Shown: positions 14,224 through 22,954, counted from the stretch's first letter. The stretch: 64,000 bases of DNA from Flavobacterium cyclinae (GCF_021172145.1 NZ_CP089095.1:1240001-1304000); one strand, 5' to 3'. Notes: generated from the sequence alone by a model not told the origin. Program-made: numbers and translations.

Positions 14224-14925
14224 ATGTTATATTCGGCTTTTATATTTGGTTTAATTAGTAGTTTTCACTGCATAGGAATGTGCGGTCCAATTGCTATGAT
14301 GTTACCAGTAGATAGAAGCAATGAAGCTAAAAAAGTAACTCAGATAATTACGTATCATATAGGAAAACTAACAGCTTATGGTACATTAGGTTTAATTTTT
14401 GGACTTTTAGGAAGAACTTTCTATTTAGCCGGAATGCAACAACAACTTTCTATAATCGTTGGGATTTTAATGATTATGGTAGCGATAATTCCAGAACGAG
14501 TATTTGCCAAGTACAATTTTTCAAAACCAATTTATAGAATCATTACAAAAGTAAAATCGAGTTTAGGCCAACAGTTTAAAAACAAAAGCTATAAATCGTT
14601 ATTCACAATTGGATTATTGAATGGTTTTTTACCTTGCGGAATGGTTTATGTAGCGCTTTTTGGAGCAATTGCTATGCAAAGTATTTCATTAAGTGTTTTG
14701 TATATGATTTTATTCGGAATAGGAACTATACCAATGCTTGCTGCTGTGGTTTATGTTTCTAATTTACTTTCTTTCTCATTCAGAGGAACGATTCAAAAAG
14801 CAATACCGTTAGTAGCGGTTATAATTGGAATGTTATTTATAATAAGAGGTTTAGGGTTAGATATTCCATATTTATCACCAAGTAATATGAGTTTATTTGT
14901 GCAACCCGAAGCCAATTGTCATTAA
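14224..14925 (+). CDS. TauE/SafE-like membrane permease of the cbb3 assembly cluster
   Basis: A 233-aa polytopic protein with about six helices. The N-terminal motif SSFHCIGMCGPIAMMLP, with conserved His and Cys residues in the first helix, is characteristic of the SafE-type proteins in cco clusters (often annotated 'sulfite exporter TauE/SafE' or, confusingly, CcoS-related). The second half carries the repeat-like NGFLPCGMVYVALFGAIAMQ. The His/Cys motifs suggest copper handling, though this is not proven. The ATG at 14224 is preferred to the in-frame TTG at 14215. It follows ccoH by 32 bp and ends the run; a terminator follows at 14947. The last residues are EANCH. Confidence 0.9.
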   Translation: MLYSAFIFGLISSFHCIGMCGPIAMMLPVDRSNEAKKVTQIITYHIGKLTAYGTLGLIFGLLGRTFYLAGMQQQLSIIVGILMIMVAIIPERVFAKYNFSKPIYRIITKVKSSLGQQFKNKSYKSLFTIGLLNGFLPCGMVYVALFGAIAMQSISLSVLYMILFGIGTIPMLAAVVYVSNLLSFSFRGTIQKAIPLVAVIIGMLFIIRGLGLDIPYLSPSNMSLFVQPEANCH

Positions 14926-14946
14926 ATATTTTAGTTAATAGGGTAG

Positions 14947-14984
14947 AAGAGTGATGGAGTTTTATGCTTTATCACTCTTTTTTA
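14947..14984 (+). terminator. Intrinsic terminator of the cco cluster
   Basis: Arms AAGAGTGAT (14947-14955) and ATCACTCTT (14971-14979), 15-nt loop, then T6. The minus strand lacks a T run, so it serves the plus strand only. Confidence 0.8.
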
Positions 14985-16667
14985 TTATTCTGATTTATAG
15001 ATTACTTTTTGTAATAAAAATGATAATCCAATAGTAAGTATAGCTCCAATGAAATTCAGCCATAAATAACTTACTACATCTAAATAGAAAATGTAAAATA
15101 TAGTTAATTGACTAATACAGGCTCCAATAAAAGCGGCTTTTCCTTTGATGTATTTGATATAAAAACCAATCAAGAAAATACCTAATACTGTTCCATAGAA
15201 AATAGAACCAATGATGTTTACCAATTGAATTAAATTCTCAAATAACGAACTTATACAAGCAAATCCAATTGCTACAACTCCCCAAAAAACAGTGAAATAC
15301 TGAGTAGCTACTACATAATGTTTGTCGGATTTACTGCTAACGTTTCTTTTGTAAATATCAATAGCAGAAGTGGCTCCAAGCGAATTTAATCCTGAGGCAC
15401 TAGAAGACATCGCAGCACTGAAAATAACCGCTAATAACAATCCTAAAAGGCCTTTTGGTAAATAATTTAAGATAAAGTATAGAAATACATAATCTTTGTC
15501 ATTGGTTTCCGTTTTTTCATCAACTTTAGAAATAACCACTTTAGCTTTTTCTCTTAAATCTTTCTCTTTCAATGAAAGCGCTACCATTTGCTTTTTTAAG
15601 ATGGGATTATCAAATTCATTATGTTTTAATTGCTCAATATAAATTTGATTTACAATCTTTTTATCGGTGTTAATTTGGGATAACTTTTCTTCTAAGTTTT
15701 CGTAATCGGCTTTGTATTTTGAAGTTTTTACTTTTTCAACATTGGTAGGGTTAAAGTGCAATGGGGCATCGTTAAATTGAAAGAAAACAAATACCAAAAC
15801 ACCAGTTAAAAGAATAAAGAATTGCATAGGAACTTTTAATAATCCATTCATGATTAATCCCATTTGGCTTTCTTTTACCGATTTTCCAGATAAATATCTT
15901 CCCACTTGCGATTGATCTGTACCAAAATAAGAGAGCATTAAAAAGAATCCACCGGTAATACCACTCCAAAAAGTATAACGTGTTTCTGGATTATAAGAGA
16001 AATCTAAAATATCCATTTTTCCATTGGCACCCGCTATATGAAGAACATTGGAGAAATCAACTTCGTGAGGCAAATTCGTTAATATGTAGAAGAAAATAAT
16101 AAACATTCCCGACATAATGACGAACATTTGTTGCTTTTGGGTTACGTTTACTGCTTTAGTTCCACCAGTTACGGTGTAAACGATCACTAAAATTCCAATG
16201 ATAATATTCAACATATTTAGGTTCCAACCCAATAATGCCGATAAAATAATCGATGGTGCATAAATAGTAATTCCGGTACCTAATCCTCTTTGTATTAAAA
16301 ATAAAACAGCCGCTAAAGTCCGGGTTTCGATGTTGAATCGTTGTTCTAAATATTCGTAAGCGGTATATACTTTTAATCGATGATAAATAGGAATAAAAGT
16401 ATAGGCAATAACAATCATAGCTAAAGGCAATCCAAAATAGAATTGTACAAATCCCATTCCGTCATGATAGGCTTGTCCTGGTGTTGATAAAAAAGTAATA
16501 GCACTAGCTTGAGTAGCCATAACTGAAACTCCAACCGTAAACCATGGGGTTTCGTTGTTATCTAATAAATAGTCTTTTACATTGGCACTTCCTTTTGTTT
16601 TTAGGATTCCATAAATAACGATAAACGATAAGGTTATTGATAATACTATCCAATCTAATATTTCCAT
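14985..16667 (-). CDS. Sodium:solute symporter (SSS family) with a charged central insertion
   Basis: A 560-aa inner-membrane transporter of the SSS/SSF family. It opens with MEILDWIVLSITLSFIVIYG and contains the conserved first-half stretch SVMATQASAITFLSTPGQAY and AMSSSASGLNSLGATSAIDI, which holds sodium-site residues of the second inverted repeat. Between roughly residues 305 and 400 there is a long hydrophilic, coiled-coil-like insertion rich in Lys/Glu (for example YENLEEKLSQINTDKK), which most SSS members lack. The substrate cannot be named; monocarboxylate, sugar and pantothenate carriers share the fold. A 33-codon membrane microprotein ends 1 bp before its ATG, and the PIG-L deacetylase gene lies immediately upstream on the same strand. 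Confidence 0.94.
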   Translation of the reverse strand: MEILDWIVLSITLSFIVIYGILKTKGSANVKDYLLDNNETPWFTVGVSVMATQASAITFLSTPGQAYHDGMGFVQFYFGLPLAMIVIAYTFIPIYHRLKVYTAYEYLEQRFNIETRTLAAVLFLIQRGLGTGITIYAPSIILSALLGWNLNMLNIIIGILVIVYTVTGGTKAVNVTQKQQMFVIMSGMFIIFFYILTNLPHEVDFSNVLHIAGANGKMDILDFSYNPETRYTFWSGITGGFFLMLSYFGTDQSQVGRYLSGKSVKESQMGLIMNGLLKVPMQFFILLTGVLVFVFFQFNDAPLHFNPTNVEKVKTSKYKADYENLEEKLSQINTDKKIVNQIYIEQLKHNEFDNPILKKQMVALSLKEKDLREKAKVVISKVDEKTETNDKDYVFLYFILNYLPKGLLGLLLAVIFSAAMSSSASGLNSLGATSAIDIYKRNVSSKSDKHYVVATQYFTVFWGVVAIGFACISSLFENLIQLVNIIGSIFYGTVLGIFLIGFYIKYIKGKAAFIGACISQLTIFYIFYLDVVSYLWLNFIGAILTIGLSFLLQKVIYKSE

Positions 16668-16668
16668 A

Positions 16669-16770
16669 TTACGTATAAATTTCCATTATTAAGTAGAATA
16701 TTAAAATGTAGATAGCATTTAATATCAGTACAATGCTATAACTTTTTTTCCAACGGTGTTTTTCTTCCAT
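16669..16770 (-). CDS. 33-aa single-helix microprotein coupled to the symporter
   Basis: A very short reading frame, ATG at 16768-16770 and TAA at 16669-16671, 1 bp before the symporter ATG. The product has a charged start (MEEKHRWKKSYS) and a single hydrophobic helix (IVLILNAIYILIFYLIM). Small membrane partners precede several SSS-family transporters (the YhdT-PanF type arrangement is the known example), but this peptide is shorter and its family is not recognised. The near-touching stop and start suggest translational coupling. The case for a real gene rests on topology, position and an ATG start; it could also be a leader peptide. Confidence 0.6.
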   Translation of the reverse strand: MEEKHRWKKSYSIVLILNAIYILIFYLIMEIYT

Positions 16771-16823
16771 GAATTTTTAGTTTCAAGTTAATTATCTTGT
16801 TAAAAATCAAATTATGTATCATT

Positions 16824-16848
16824 CATCCATCTTCCTTCATCCATCTTC
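16824..16848. repeat. Two exact 11-bp tandem copies
   Basis: CATCCATCTTC at 16824-16834 and 16838-16848, just past the stop codon of the PIG-L gene. It is one of several unrelated short tandem repeats in intergenic DNA of this window. Confidence 0.6.
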
Positions 16849-16850
16849 CA

Positions 16851-19298
16851 TCATTTATCCAAAGCAATTAAATTAGCCAATAATCTATAAGCGCCACTCA
16901 CGCCTTCAGGAAGTTCTCTAAAGAAACTCAATCCGGTGTAAATATAATTTCCTTTTCCGTGTTTGGCGATTAATAATCCACCTTTTTTAGGCGTTTCACC
17001 TTCGTCATTAGAGGCTAAAATAGGAATAAATTCTGAACTCCATTCGTTTGGATAATACAATCCTTGCTCTTGAACCCAACCTGTAAAATCTTTTTCCGAA
17101 ATTTTGTTAGGTTGATTTAATACTTTATGATTCGGTGCCAAGAAAGTAACTTTTGCATTTTCATCAGTAACGCGATCTCTTGAAATTTTTAATTGATAAG
17201 GTGCTATTTCTTTGGTAATCAGGTTGTTTGTTGTGTTGTATTGTACGATAACATTTCCACCATTAGCCACATAATCAAACAATATTTTATTTTTAAATTT
17301 CAATTCGTCCACCACATTAAAAGCGCGAATTCCTAGAATTATAGCATCAAAAGATTTTAAATTCTCTGTTGTAATATCGTTCGGATTCAAATTGGTAACT
17401 TGGAAACCTAAGTTCTCTAAATTTTTATTCACTTCGTCTCCAGCCCCCATAATATAACCAATATTTTTACCTTTTGTAGCAATATCTAATTTCACCACTT
17501 TAGATTCAGAAGTCACTAAAATGGTTTGTTTTGGAATGTGTGAATATTGAATCGTAACTAATTCTTTATCTAATATTCCATTTGAAGTCGTAATTTGGGC
17601 TACTAATTTTGAAGTAACTTCAGGCTTAGTTGGATATACTTTAAAAGTAAAATTACGTTCTTCATTTTTTGCTGCTATTGTAAACGGAATTTCTTTTGGT
17701 TCAATTTTCCAATCTTGTGGAATTACTAACGACAATTTTCCTGAAGCATTAGCTTTATGCGCTTTTACTTTGACTGTAATTTCTTTTGGTTGCGTAGCGT
17801 TAATAATAACAACTTTTGGCTCAATGGAAGACGTAAATTCAGGTAAAATCGTGAAAGGAACATAGGTTTCACCGTCATCTGGATTATTGAATTTATAGCA
17901 AATATTCTTTACAAATTCGATGGTTTTTCCTTCAATTTCCAAAGTAAAAATTACAGGAAATGATGAGGATATTTCAGGTAAAATACGAATAGATTTATCC
18001 GAAACTTGATACATTCCTTCGGTTTGTTGTTCTTTTAACCAAAATAAGTTCGAATAATCAACGGCATTTCCAACAACAACATCTTTGAACTGAAAACTTA
18101 CTTTTTCGTTGTTTTTCAAAGGTTTATTTTGAGTTTCACTCTTAATATTCAATGCGTTAACCGAAATTAATTTTACATTCGATTGACTTCGATTAATTAC
18201 TTCTAATTGAAGATTAAATTTACTGTCTTTCGTAATCGTTTCTGTGTCCGCAACCGCTTCCATAAACAAACCACTACATGATTCAATGATTTTAATGATT
18301 TGTTTCGATTTGATTTCTTTCCAATGTGTATCTTCTAATTTTTGAATCAAATCATACGCTTTAATCAAATTCGGAATATGAACGGAAGGATTTCCAAAAT
18401 TGAAATTCTTTTCGATTTCATACAAAATTTTACCAATTTCATTTCCGCCATTTACTCGATTCCATGAGGTATCGATTCCTTCAAAAAGATTCGTATTGCT
18501 TGGTAAATCTCCTTTTAGTAATTCTAAATATTCGGTTTCATTGCCACGAGTTCCCAAAGTTCCAAAACCTTGACATTTGTGTTGGCTTCGACTTAAAGCA
18601 GCGATTTCATTATTACTTTTCCCTTTTAGCGGATAAAAAACATTGGAATTTATGGCTAATAATTTCGATTTATCGGCAGCATCAAACGCTTCCTGGCTAC
18701 CATAAAACCACCATGATGTGTTGAAAAAAATGCGTTTAGGTTTGTTGTATACCAAATCATATGCATCCAAACTCAACATAGCCGAAGCCGTGTGGTGCCC
18801 GTGTGTAGTTCCTGGCGTATTATGTGCAAAACGATTTATGACAATATCAGGTCGAAACGTTTCAATTACTTGGATTACATCTTCCATGACTTCATTTTTG
18901 TTCCAAATCGAAAAAGTTTCATTTGGTTCTTTTGAAAACCCAAAGTCATTAGCTCGGGTAAAATACTGTTCGCCACCATCAATTCTTCTGGCAGCTAAAA
19001 GTTCTTGCGTTCTTATGGCACCCAATTTCTCTCTTAATTCGGTCCCAATTAAATTTTGTCCACCATCACCACGAGTTAAAGACAAATACGCAGTTTGCGC
19101 GTGATAATGATTTGAAAAATAGGTGATAAGCTTGGTGTTTTCATCATCAGGATGAGCCGCAACATACAATACTTTTCCTAAAAAATTCAGTTTTTGAAGT
19201 TGTTCATAAATTTCAACTGAATTCAGTTTTTGAGGCGCTTGAGCAATTGCTGCTATTGAGATAAAAAATATAAATAATGAAGTAATGCTTCGTTTCAT
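16851..19298 (-). CDS. Large secreted PIG-L/LmbE-family deacetylase
   Basis: An 815-aa exported protein. The signal peptide (residues 1-20) ends in AIAQ. The PIG-L domain spans about 40-310, with the zinc motif AHPDDE at 48-53, TRGDGGQN downstream and TTHGHHTAS near 165 supplying the further metal histidine. Family members remove N-acetyl or similar groups from amino sugars or related molecules. Residues about 340-600 are beta-sandwich-like (KPEVTSKLVAQITTSNG). Residues about 610-815 look like a class I glutamine amidotransferase/ThuA-type fold (FDAIILGIRAFNVVDELKF, then YVANGGNVIVQYNT). The substrate is unknown; extracytoplasmic glycan seems likely. It sits directly upstream of the microprotein-symporter pair, so deacetylation may be linked to uptake. 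The length is large for the family because of the extra domains. Confidence 0.93.
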   Translation of the reverse strand: MKRSITSLFIFFISIAAIAQAPQKLNSVEIYEQLQKLNFLGKVLYVAAHPDDENTKLITYFSNHYHAQTAYLSLTRGDGGQNLIGTELREKLGAIRTQELLAARRIDGGEQYFTRANDFGFSKEPNETFSIWNKNEVMEDVIQVIETFRPDIVINRFAHNTPGTTHGHHTASAMLSLDAYDLVYNKPKRIFFNTSWWFYGSQEAFDAADKSKLLAINSNVFYPLKGKSNNEIAALSRSQHKCQGFGTLGTRGNETEYLELLKGDLPSNTNLFEGIDTSWNRVNGGNEIGKILYEIEKNFNFGNPSVHIPNLIKAYDLIQKLEDTHWKEIKSKQIIKIIESCSGLFMEAVADTETITKDSKFNLQLEVINRSQSNVKLISVNALNIKSETQNKPLKNNEKVSFQFKDVVVGNAVDYSNLFWLKEQQTEGMYQVSDKSIRILPEISSSFPVIFTLEIEGKTIEFVKNICYKFNNPDDGETYVPFTILPEFTSSIEPKVVIINATQPKEITVKVKAHKANASGKLSLVIPQDWKIEPKEIPFTIAAKNEERNFTFKVYPTKPEVTSKLVAQITTSNGILDKELVTIQYSHIPKQTILVTSESKVVKLDIATKGKNIGYIMGAGDEVNKNLENLGFQVTNLNPNDITTENLKSFDAIILGIRAFNVVDELKFKNKILFDYVANGGNVIVQYNTTNNLITKEIAPYQLKISRDRVTDENAKVTFLAPNHKVLNQPNKISEKDFTGWVQEQGLYYPNEWSSEFIPILASNDEGETPKKGGLLIAKHGKGNYIYTGLSFFRELPEGVSGAYRLLANLIALDK

Positions 19299-19328
19299 TG
19301 CAAAGGTTTTGTTTCAAAAATAAGGAAA

Positions 19329-19362
19329 TAAAAAAAAGGAAGTTTTATTCGCTTCCTTTTTA
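19329..19362 (-). terminator. Intrinsic terminator after the MscS-like gene
   Basis: Arms AAAAGGAAG (19334-19342) and CTTCCTTTT (19352-19360). Minus-strand transcripts end in a long T run (A run at 19331-19337). Confidence 0.8.
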
Positions 19363-19382
19363 ACAGTTTTTTATAAGTTGGT

Positions 19383-19919
19383 CTAATCAAAAAATTCTTT
19401 TTCTTCAATTGGTTGATTTACAATCGATATCCCTTTTTGCATTAAAAGGTTGTTAGGATAGGTAATAATTTCACCACCATTTGTTTTTAAAATAATGTAA
19501 AATGCTTTGATATCTTCGATTTCTCCTTCAACTGGATATTCTTTATCGTGAATTTTTATTTTATCACCAATTTTAAAAGGATAGGAGAAAAAGATAATAA
19601 TTCCGGCCGTTATGTTGCTTAAAATTGACCATTGGGCAAACGAAGCTACCCCTACAACAGCAAATACAGACGAAATAAATAATAAAATTTGGTCTTTTTT
19701 AACCCCCCAAATAATGGTTATAGAGGTCAAAGCTAAAATACCTAGAAGTAAATTAATGTATTTGATAATCAAGTTGGTACGATGTTCTAAAACTTCATTC
19801 AATCTTGCAAATCGATTCACAACCTTTACGATACTAAATCGTAAAATAAGATATACTAGGATTACGACAAGTGTTCCTATTTCTTCGTGTAAATAAGGAT
19901 TATCAATAAATTTCAGCAT
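19383..19919 (-). CDS. Small MscS-like mechanosensitive channel protein
   Basis: A 178-aa protein with three membrane helices (about 15-33, 48-70, 78-100) followed by the MscS beta domain. The pore-lining helix region GVASFAQWSILSNITAGIII and the domain entry FFSYPFKIGDKIKI are characteristic. ITYPNNLLMQKGISIVNQ ends the beta domain. The protein stops there and lacks the long C-terminal alpha/beta cage of E. coli MscS (286 aa), so it is a minimal MscS-like type. It acts in the inner membrane, probably in osmotic release. Its start overlaps the end of maf by 17 bp, and with maf and the prenyltransferase it forms a tightly packed minus-strand operon. Confidence 0.9.
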   Translation of the reverse strand: MLKFIDNPYLHEEIGTLVVILVYLILRFSIVKVVNRFARLNEVLEHRTNLIIKYINLLLGILALTSITIIWGVKKDQILLFISSVFAVVGVASFAQWSILSNITAGIIIFFSYPFKIGDKIKIHDKEYPVEGEIEDIKAFYIILKTNGGEIITYPNNLLMQKGISIVNQPIEEKEFFD

Positions 19920-20496
19920 AATTCATTAATTTTTGAAATAACATTTCGGTTGGTAAACCTACGACATTGGTATACGATCCTTCAATTTTTGATATTCCTA
20001 CTAAACCAATCCAATCTTGAATTCCGTAACTTCCTGCTTTGTCAAAGGGCTTGTAATGTTCTAAATAATAACGAATGGCTTCATCCGATAAATTACTAAA
20101 AGTTACTTTGGTCACACAGTGAAAAACTTCTGTTTTATCAATTGATTTCAAACAAACAGATGTTATAACTTCATGCGTTTGATTCGCTAATTGTTGCAAC
20201 ATTTGAAAAGCATCATCATAATCTTTTGGTTTGCCTAAAGCTTTTCCATTCAACCAAACAATAGTATCACTTGTCACTAAAATATCATTTTCTTCCAATT
20301 CATTTTCAAAAGCACTGGCTTTTAATTTGGCTAAGAAATTGGTGATTTCCTCCGCTTGTAAATGTTCGGGATAGATTTCTTCAATTTCTTTAAGACGAAT
20401 GGAATAATGCAAATCCATTTCCTTAAAAAACTGTTGTCTTCTTGGCGAACCGGAAGCTAAAATGATATTGATTTTATTTAATTTTTCTTTAAGCAT
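19903..20496 (-). CDS. maf: Maf-family nucleoside triphosphate pyrophosphatase
   Basis: A 197-aa protein. ILASGSPRRQQFFKEM near the N terminus is the Maf signature loop, and DILVTSDTIVWLNGKALGKP is the central active-site block. DKAGSYGIQDWIGL and SYTNVVGLPTE are the other conserved stretches. Maf proteins hydrolyse dTTP, UTP or modified nucleotides to the monophosphate and pyrophosphate, protecting nucleic acids from non-canonical bases. It is cytosolic and of standard length. It overlaps the prenyltransferase gene upstream by 8 bp and the MscS-like gene downstream by 17 bp, so translation is probably coupled across all three. Confidence 0.95.
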   Translation of the reverse strand: MLKEKLNKINIILASGSPRRQQFFKEMDLHYSIRLKEIEEIYPEHLQAEEITNFLAKLKASAFENELEENDILVTSDTIVWLNGKALGKPKDYDDAFQMLQQLANQTHEVITSVCLKSIDKTEVFHCVTKVTFSNLSDEAIRYYLEHYKPFDKAGSYGIQDWIGLVGISKIEGSYTNVVGLPTEMLFQKLMNYAEIY

Positions 20497-21406
20497 GTTT
20501 TAAATTGAAAACAATTACAGCTATTGAAATAATGCCGAAGAACAAGACTATTTTTAATACCAAACTTAAATGATGAAACTCTTTTTTATTTGATGCATTA
20601 AGTAATTTAACTCCAAAATATAATAAGGGGCCAATAATTAAAAGTAATGCGTAATAAATAACAAAATCAAGTTCAAATAAGTTAACTTTTACATAGTAGG
20701 CTAATATACCAATGGAAATTGCAGTTATAATTCCAACAATGATTTTTGTTTTTTTAATACCTATTGCAATAGGAAGCGTATTGATTCCGGTTTGATAGTC
20801 ACCATCCATATCTTCCATATCTTTTACAATTTCACGAATAAAATTGATAAGAAAGGCAAAAACGGCATAATCAATTATGATGCTAAATATTTCGCTCATT
20901 CTACTTCTATTAGCATCATAAGTAGCTGGAAATACATCAAATAATGCTATAATGATGATGCTTATCGAAAGTAATAAAGCCACAACTATATTACCTACAA
21001 CCGGAATTTGTTTCAAGTTAGTAGCGTAAACATAAAGTAATGTGGCTACTAAAATAAATAGGGAAGCAAATGTAGGTTTGTAAATCACATTAGACAGATA
21101 AAACCCAATTCCAACACCCACAATTGTTAACCCAATATACCAATTATAGGCAGTTGCTTCAGAAATGGAGACACCTACAACACGGTTTTGAGGTTTCGCA
21201 ATTTCGTCAGTATCTTGATCCATTATATTATTGATGACATATCCACCAGCTGCAATACAAACAGTTGAAATGATTAACAATATGTAGTTAAAATCCGTTA
21301 GTGCTAAATAAATATTAGATTCTTTTAAAAATAAAAAACGAAATACCAATTGCATAAAAGCAAGCATTAGTAAATTTTGGTATCGAATTAGTTTTAAGTA
21401 TTTCAT
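20489..21406 (-). CDS. UbiA-family prenyltransferase, geranylgeranylglycerol-phosphate synthase type
   Basis: A 305-aa polytopic membrane protein with about eight or nine helices. Two aspartate-rich motifs bind Mg-prenyl diphosphate: NNIMDQDTDEIAKPQNR in the first half (NxxxDxxxD) and VKDMEDMDGDYQTGINTLPI in the second (DxxxD). The pattern matches the GGGP-geranylgeranyltransferase-like UbiA proteins widely annotated in Bacteroidota, rather than UbiA or MenA; the exact acceptor is uncertain. It transfers a prenyl chain inside the inner membrane. It is the upstream gene of the overlapping trio with maf and the MscS-like gene. The 213-bp gap upstream holds short tandem repeats and no gene. Confidence 0.9.
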   Translation of the reverse strand: MKYLKLIRYQNLLMLAFMQLVFRFLFLKESNIYLALTDFNYILLIISTVCIAAGGYVINNIMDQDTDEIAKPQNRVVGVSISEATAYNWYIGLTIVGVGIGFYLSNVIYKPTFASLFILVATLLYVYATNLKQIPVVGNIVVALLLSISIIIIALFDVFPATYDANRSRMSEIFSIIIDYAVFAFLINFIREIVKDMEDMDGDYQTGINTLPIAIGIKKTKIIVGIITAISIGILAYYVKVNLFELDFVIYYALLLIIGPLLYFGVKLLNASNKKEFHHLSLVLKIVLFFGIISIAVIVFNLKHA

Positions 21407-21419
21407 GATTGTTTTTTTG

Positions 21420-21440
21420 TTTCAGGTTTCAGGTTTCAAG
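21420..21440. repeat. Three tandem heptamers TTTCAGG
   Basis: TTTCAGG at 21420-21426 and 21427-21433, with the variant TTTCAAG at 21434-21440, in the gap upstream of the prenyltransferase gene. Confidence 0.6.
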
Positions 21441-21576
21441 TTTTTTAGAACACGGATTAAATCTCTTATGAACTTTTATTGAAGTGAAATATAGCTTAAG
21501 TTTTACTTCAATGACTCAAATGTTTTAATTTTTTATTTCAGGTTTATACACAAAGCTAAAAGAGTTATTTTGGCGT

Positions 21577-21607
21577 GCTTTGCGTAAAATCTTTGCGCCC
21601 TTTGCGT
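21577..21607. repeat. Degenerate TTTGCG repeat cluster
   Basis: TTTGCG occurs at 21579-21584, 21592-21597 and 21601-21606 within 28 bp, just downstream of the KdsC-like gene stop. The surrounding sequence has the look of a dispersed intergenic element. Function unknown. Confidence 0.55.
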
Positions 21608-21619
21608 TAAAACAAACTT

Positions 21620-22147
21620 TTAATCAAACTTGGCATCAAAATGTTCCATCCATTTGCCTTGTACTTTCATTACTTGTTCAATTACATCACGAACGGCACC
21701 TTTTCCACCTTCTACATGGGATACATATTTCGAAATTCCTTTGATTTCTGGCACTGCGTTTTGCGGACACGTTGGTAAACCTACTAATTGCATTACATGA
21801 TAATCTGGAATATCATCTCCCATGTATAACACATTTTCAGGTTGGATATTGTATATATCTGTAAATTCTTTGAAGGTTTCTACTTTATTAGGTACGCCTA
21901 AGTGAATATCAGTAATTCCTAAATTTCGCAAACGAACGCGAACCCCTTCATTACTTCCACCCGAAATAATACAAACCGTATAACCATTTTCTACAGCGGC
22001 TTTCATCGCATAGCCATCTCTAATGTTCATATTACGAAGCATTTCACCTGTTGGTGTTATGTGAATACTTCCATCGGTTAACACTCCATCTACATCGAAG
22101 ATGAAAGTGGTGATTTGGTTCATGATTTCTTTATAACTTTTTGACAT
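21620..22147 (-). CDS. KdsC-like HAD phosphatase
   Basis: A 175-aa HAD-superfamily hydrolase. The nucleophile motif is FDVDGVLTDG (D18 and D20), the second motif is CIISGGSNEGV, and LYMGDDIPDYHVM is the metal-binding motif IV. Its size and lack of a cap domain match KdsC, the 3-deoxy-D-manno-octulosonate 8-phosphate phosphatase of Kdo/LPS synthesis. It is cytosolic and tetrameric in characterised members. It overlaps the preceding DUF2520 gene by 17 bp, so the two are coupled. kdsA, kdsB and kdsD are not in the window, so the substrate is assigned by family only. Confidence 0.88.
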   Translation of the reverse strand: MSKSYKEIMNQITTFIFDVDGVLTDGSIHITPTGEMLRNMNIRDGYAMKAAVENGYTVCIISGGSNEGVRVRLRNLGITDIHLGVPNKVETFKEFTDIYNIQPENVLYMGDDIPDYHVMQLVGLPTCPQNAVPEIKGISKYVSHVEGGKGAVRDVIEQVMKVQGKWMEHFDAKFD

Positions 22148-22889
22148 GTTGTATCGATTGTGTAAGTAATTGATAAAGGTTTTTATATTCTGGATTTTCT
22201 ATAAAATCTATATGTTTTTCAATGGTTTTGGTATCGTTTCGTAATGCTGGACCTGTTTGTGCTTCTCTTGGTGAAAGTTCTGTTATTTTATGAGCCGTTT
22301 CCTGAATTAACGGATGTAAAACCTCAAAAGGCACATTGTTTTCTTCGCAAATTTCATTTCCAATTTCATACAAATGATTCACAAAATTACAAACAAAAAC
22401 AGCGGCCACGTGCAAACTTTTACGTTGTTCCGAAGAAATGTGAACCACTTTTTGCGAAATGCAATTGCCTAATTTTTCTAATAGTTCATAATCGGATTCA
22501 TTTTCCGCTTCTAAACAAATAGGAATAGGAGTGAAGTCGATATCCTTACCTTTAGTGAAGGTTTGCAATGGATAAAAAACACCTTTACGATTCTTCTCAT
22601 TTAAAACCGAGATATTAGACGAACCCGAAGTATGCACCACCAAACGATTTTCAAACGGCAATTTAGCAGAAACTTCCGCAATAGCATTATCTGAAACCGA
22701 AATTATGTACAAATCGGCTTCTGTAATTTTTTGATAATCAGCAGTAATTTTTTCCTCAGCAAGCAAATGCGATAAATGACTTGGGTTACGAGCAAATGCT
22801 TGTACCAAATCAACTTCTTTACTTTGTAACAACACCTGAATTAAGTGCTGCGCCACATTTCCTGAACCTATTAAAACTACTTTTATCAT
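22131..22889 (-). CDS. Rossmann-fold protein with DUF2520 domain
   Basis: A 252-aa protein. MIKVVLIGSGNVAQHLIQVL is a classic Rossmann nucleotide-binding start (GxGNxA, residues 8-13), and the second half is the all-alpha DUF2520 domain (RKSLHVAAVFVCNFVNHLYE). The architecture resembles F420/NADP-dependent and pyrroline-5-carboxylate-type reductases; no substrate is known. The frame is open upstream to 22952, but that stretch overlaps a terminator-like hairpin, and the ATG at 22887-22889 opens exactly at the Rossmann strand. It overlaps the KdsC-like gene downstream by 17 bp. Cytosolic. Confidence 0.85.
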   Translation of the reverse strand: MIKVVLIGSGNVAQHLIQVLLQSKEVDLVQAFARNPSHLSHLLAEEKITADYQKITEADLYIISVSDNAIAEVSAKLPFENRLVVHTSGSSNISVLNEKNRKGVFYPLQTFTKGKDIDFTPIPICLEAENESDYELLEKLGNCISQKVVHISSEQRKSLHVAAVFVCNFVNHLYEIGNEICEENNVPFEVLHPLIQETAHKITELSPREAQTGPALRNDTKTIEKHIDFIENPEYKNLYQLLTQSIQHVKKL

Positions 22890-22926
22890 GTGGTAAAAAT
22901 AGTGAATTTTGAGGAGAATTTGCAAC

Positions 22927-22954
22927 AAAAAAGCCTGACTCAATTGAATCAAGC
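22927..22954 (-). terminator. Intrinsic terminator after pheT
   Basis: An almost perfect stem GCCTGACTCAATTGAATCAAGC (22933-22954 in two halves) and an A run at 22927-22932, which is the T tail on the minus strand. Confidence 0.85.

Noticed and set aside
18464..19104. Long open frames on the plus strand inside the PIG-L gene
   Set aside because: They are antisense shadows of a strongly coding gene with intact zinc motifs, and they have no similarity to known proteins or promoter signals.
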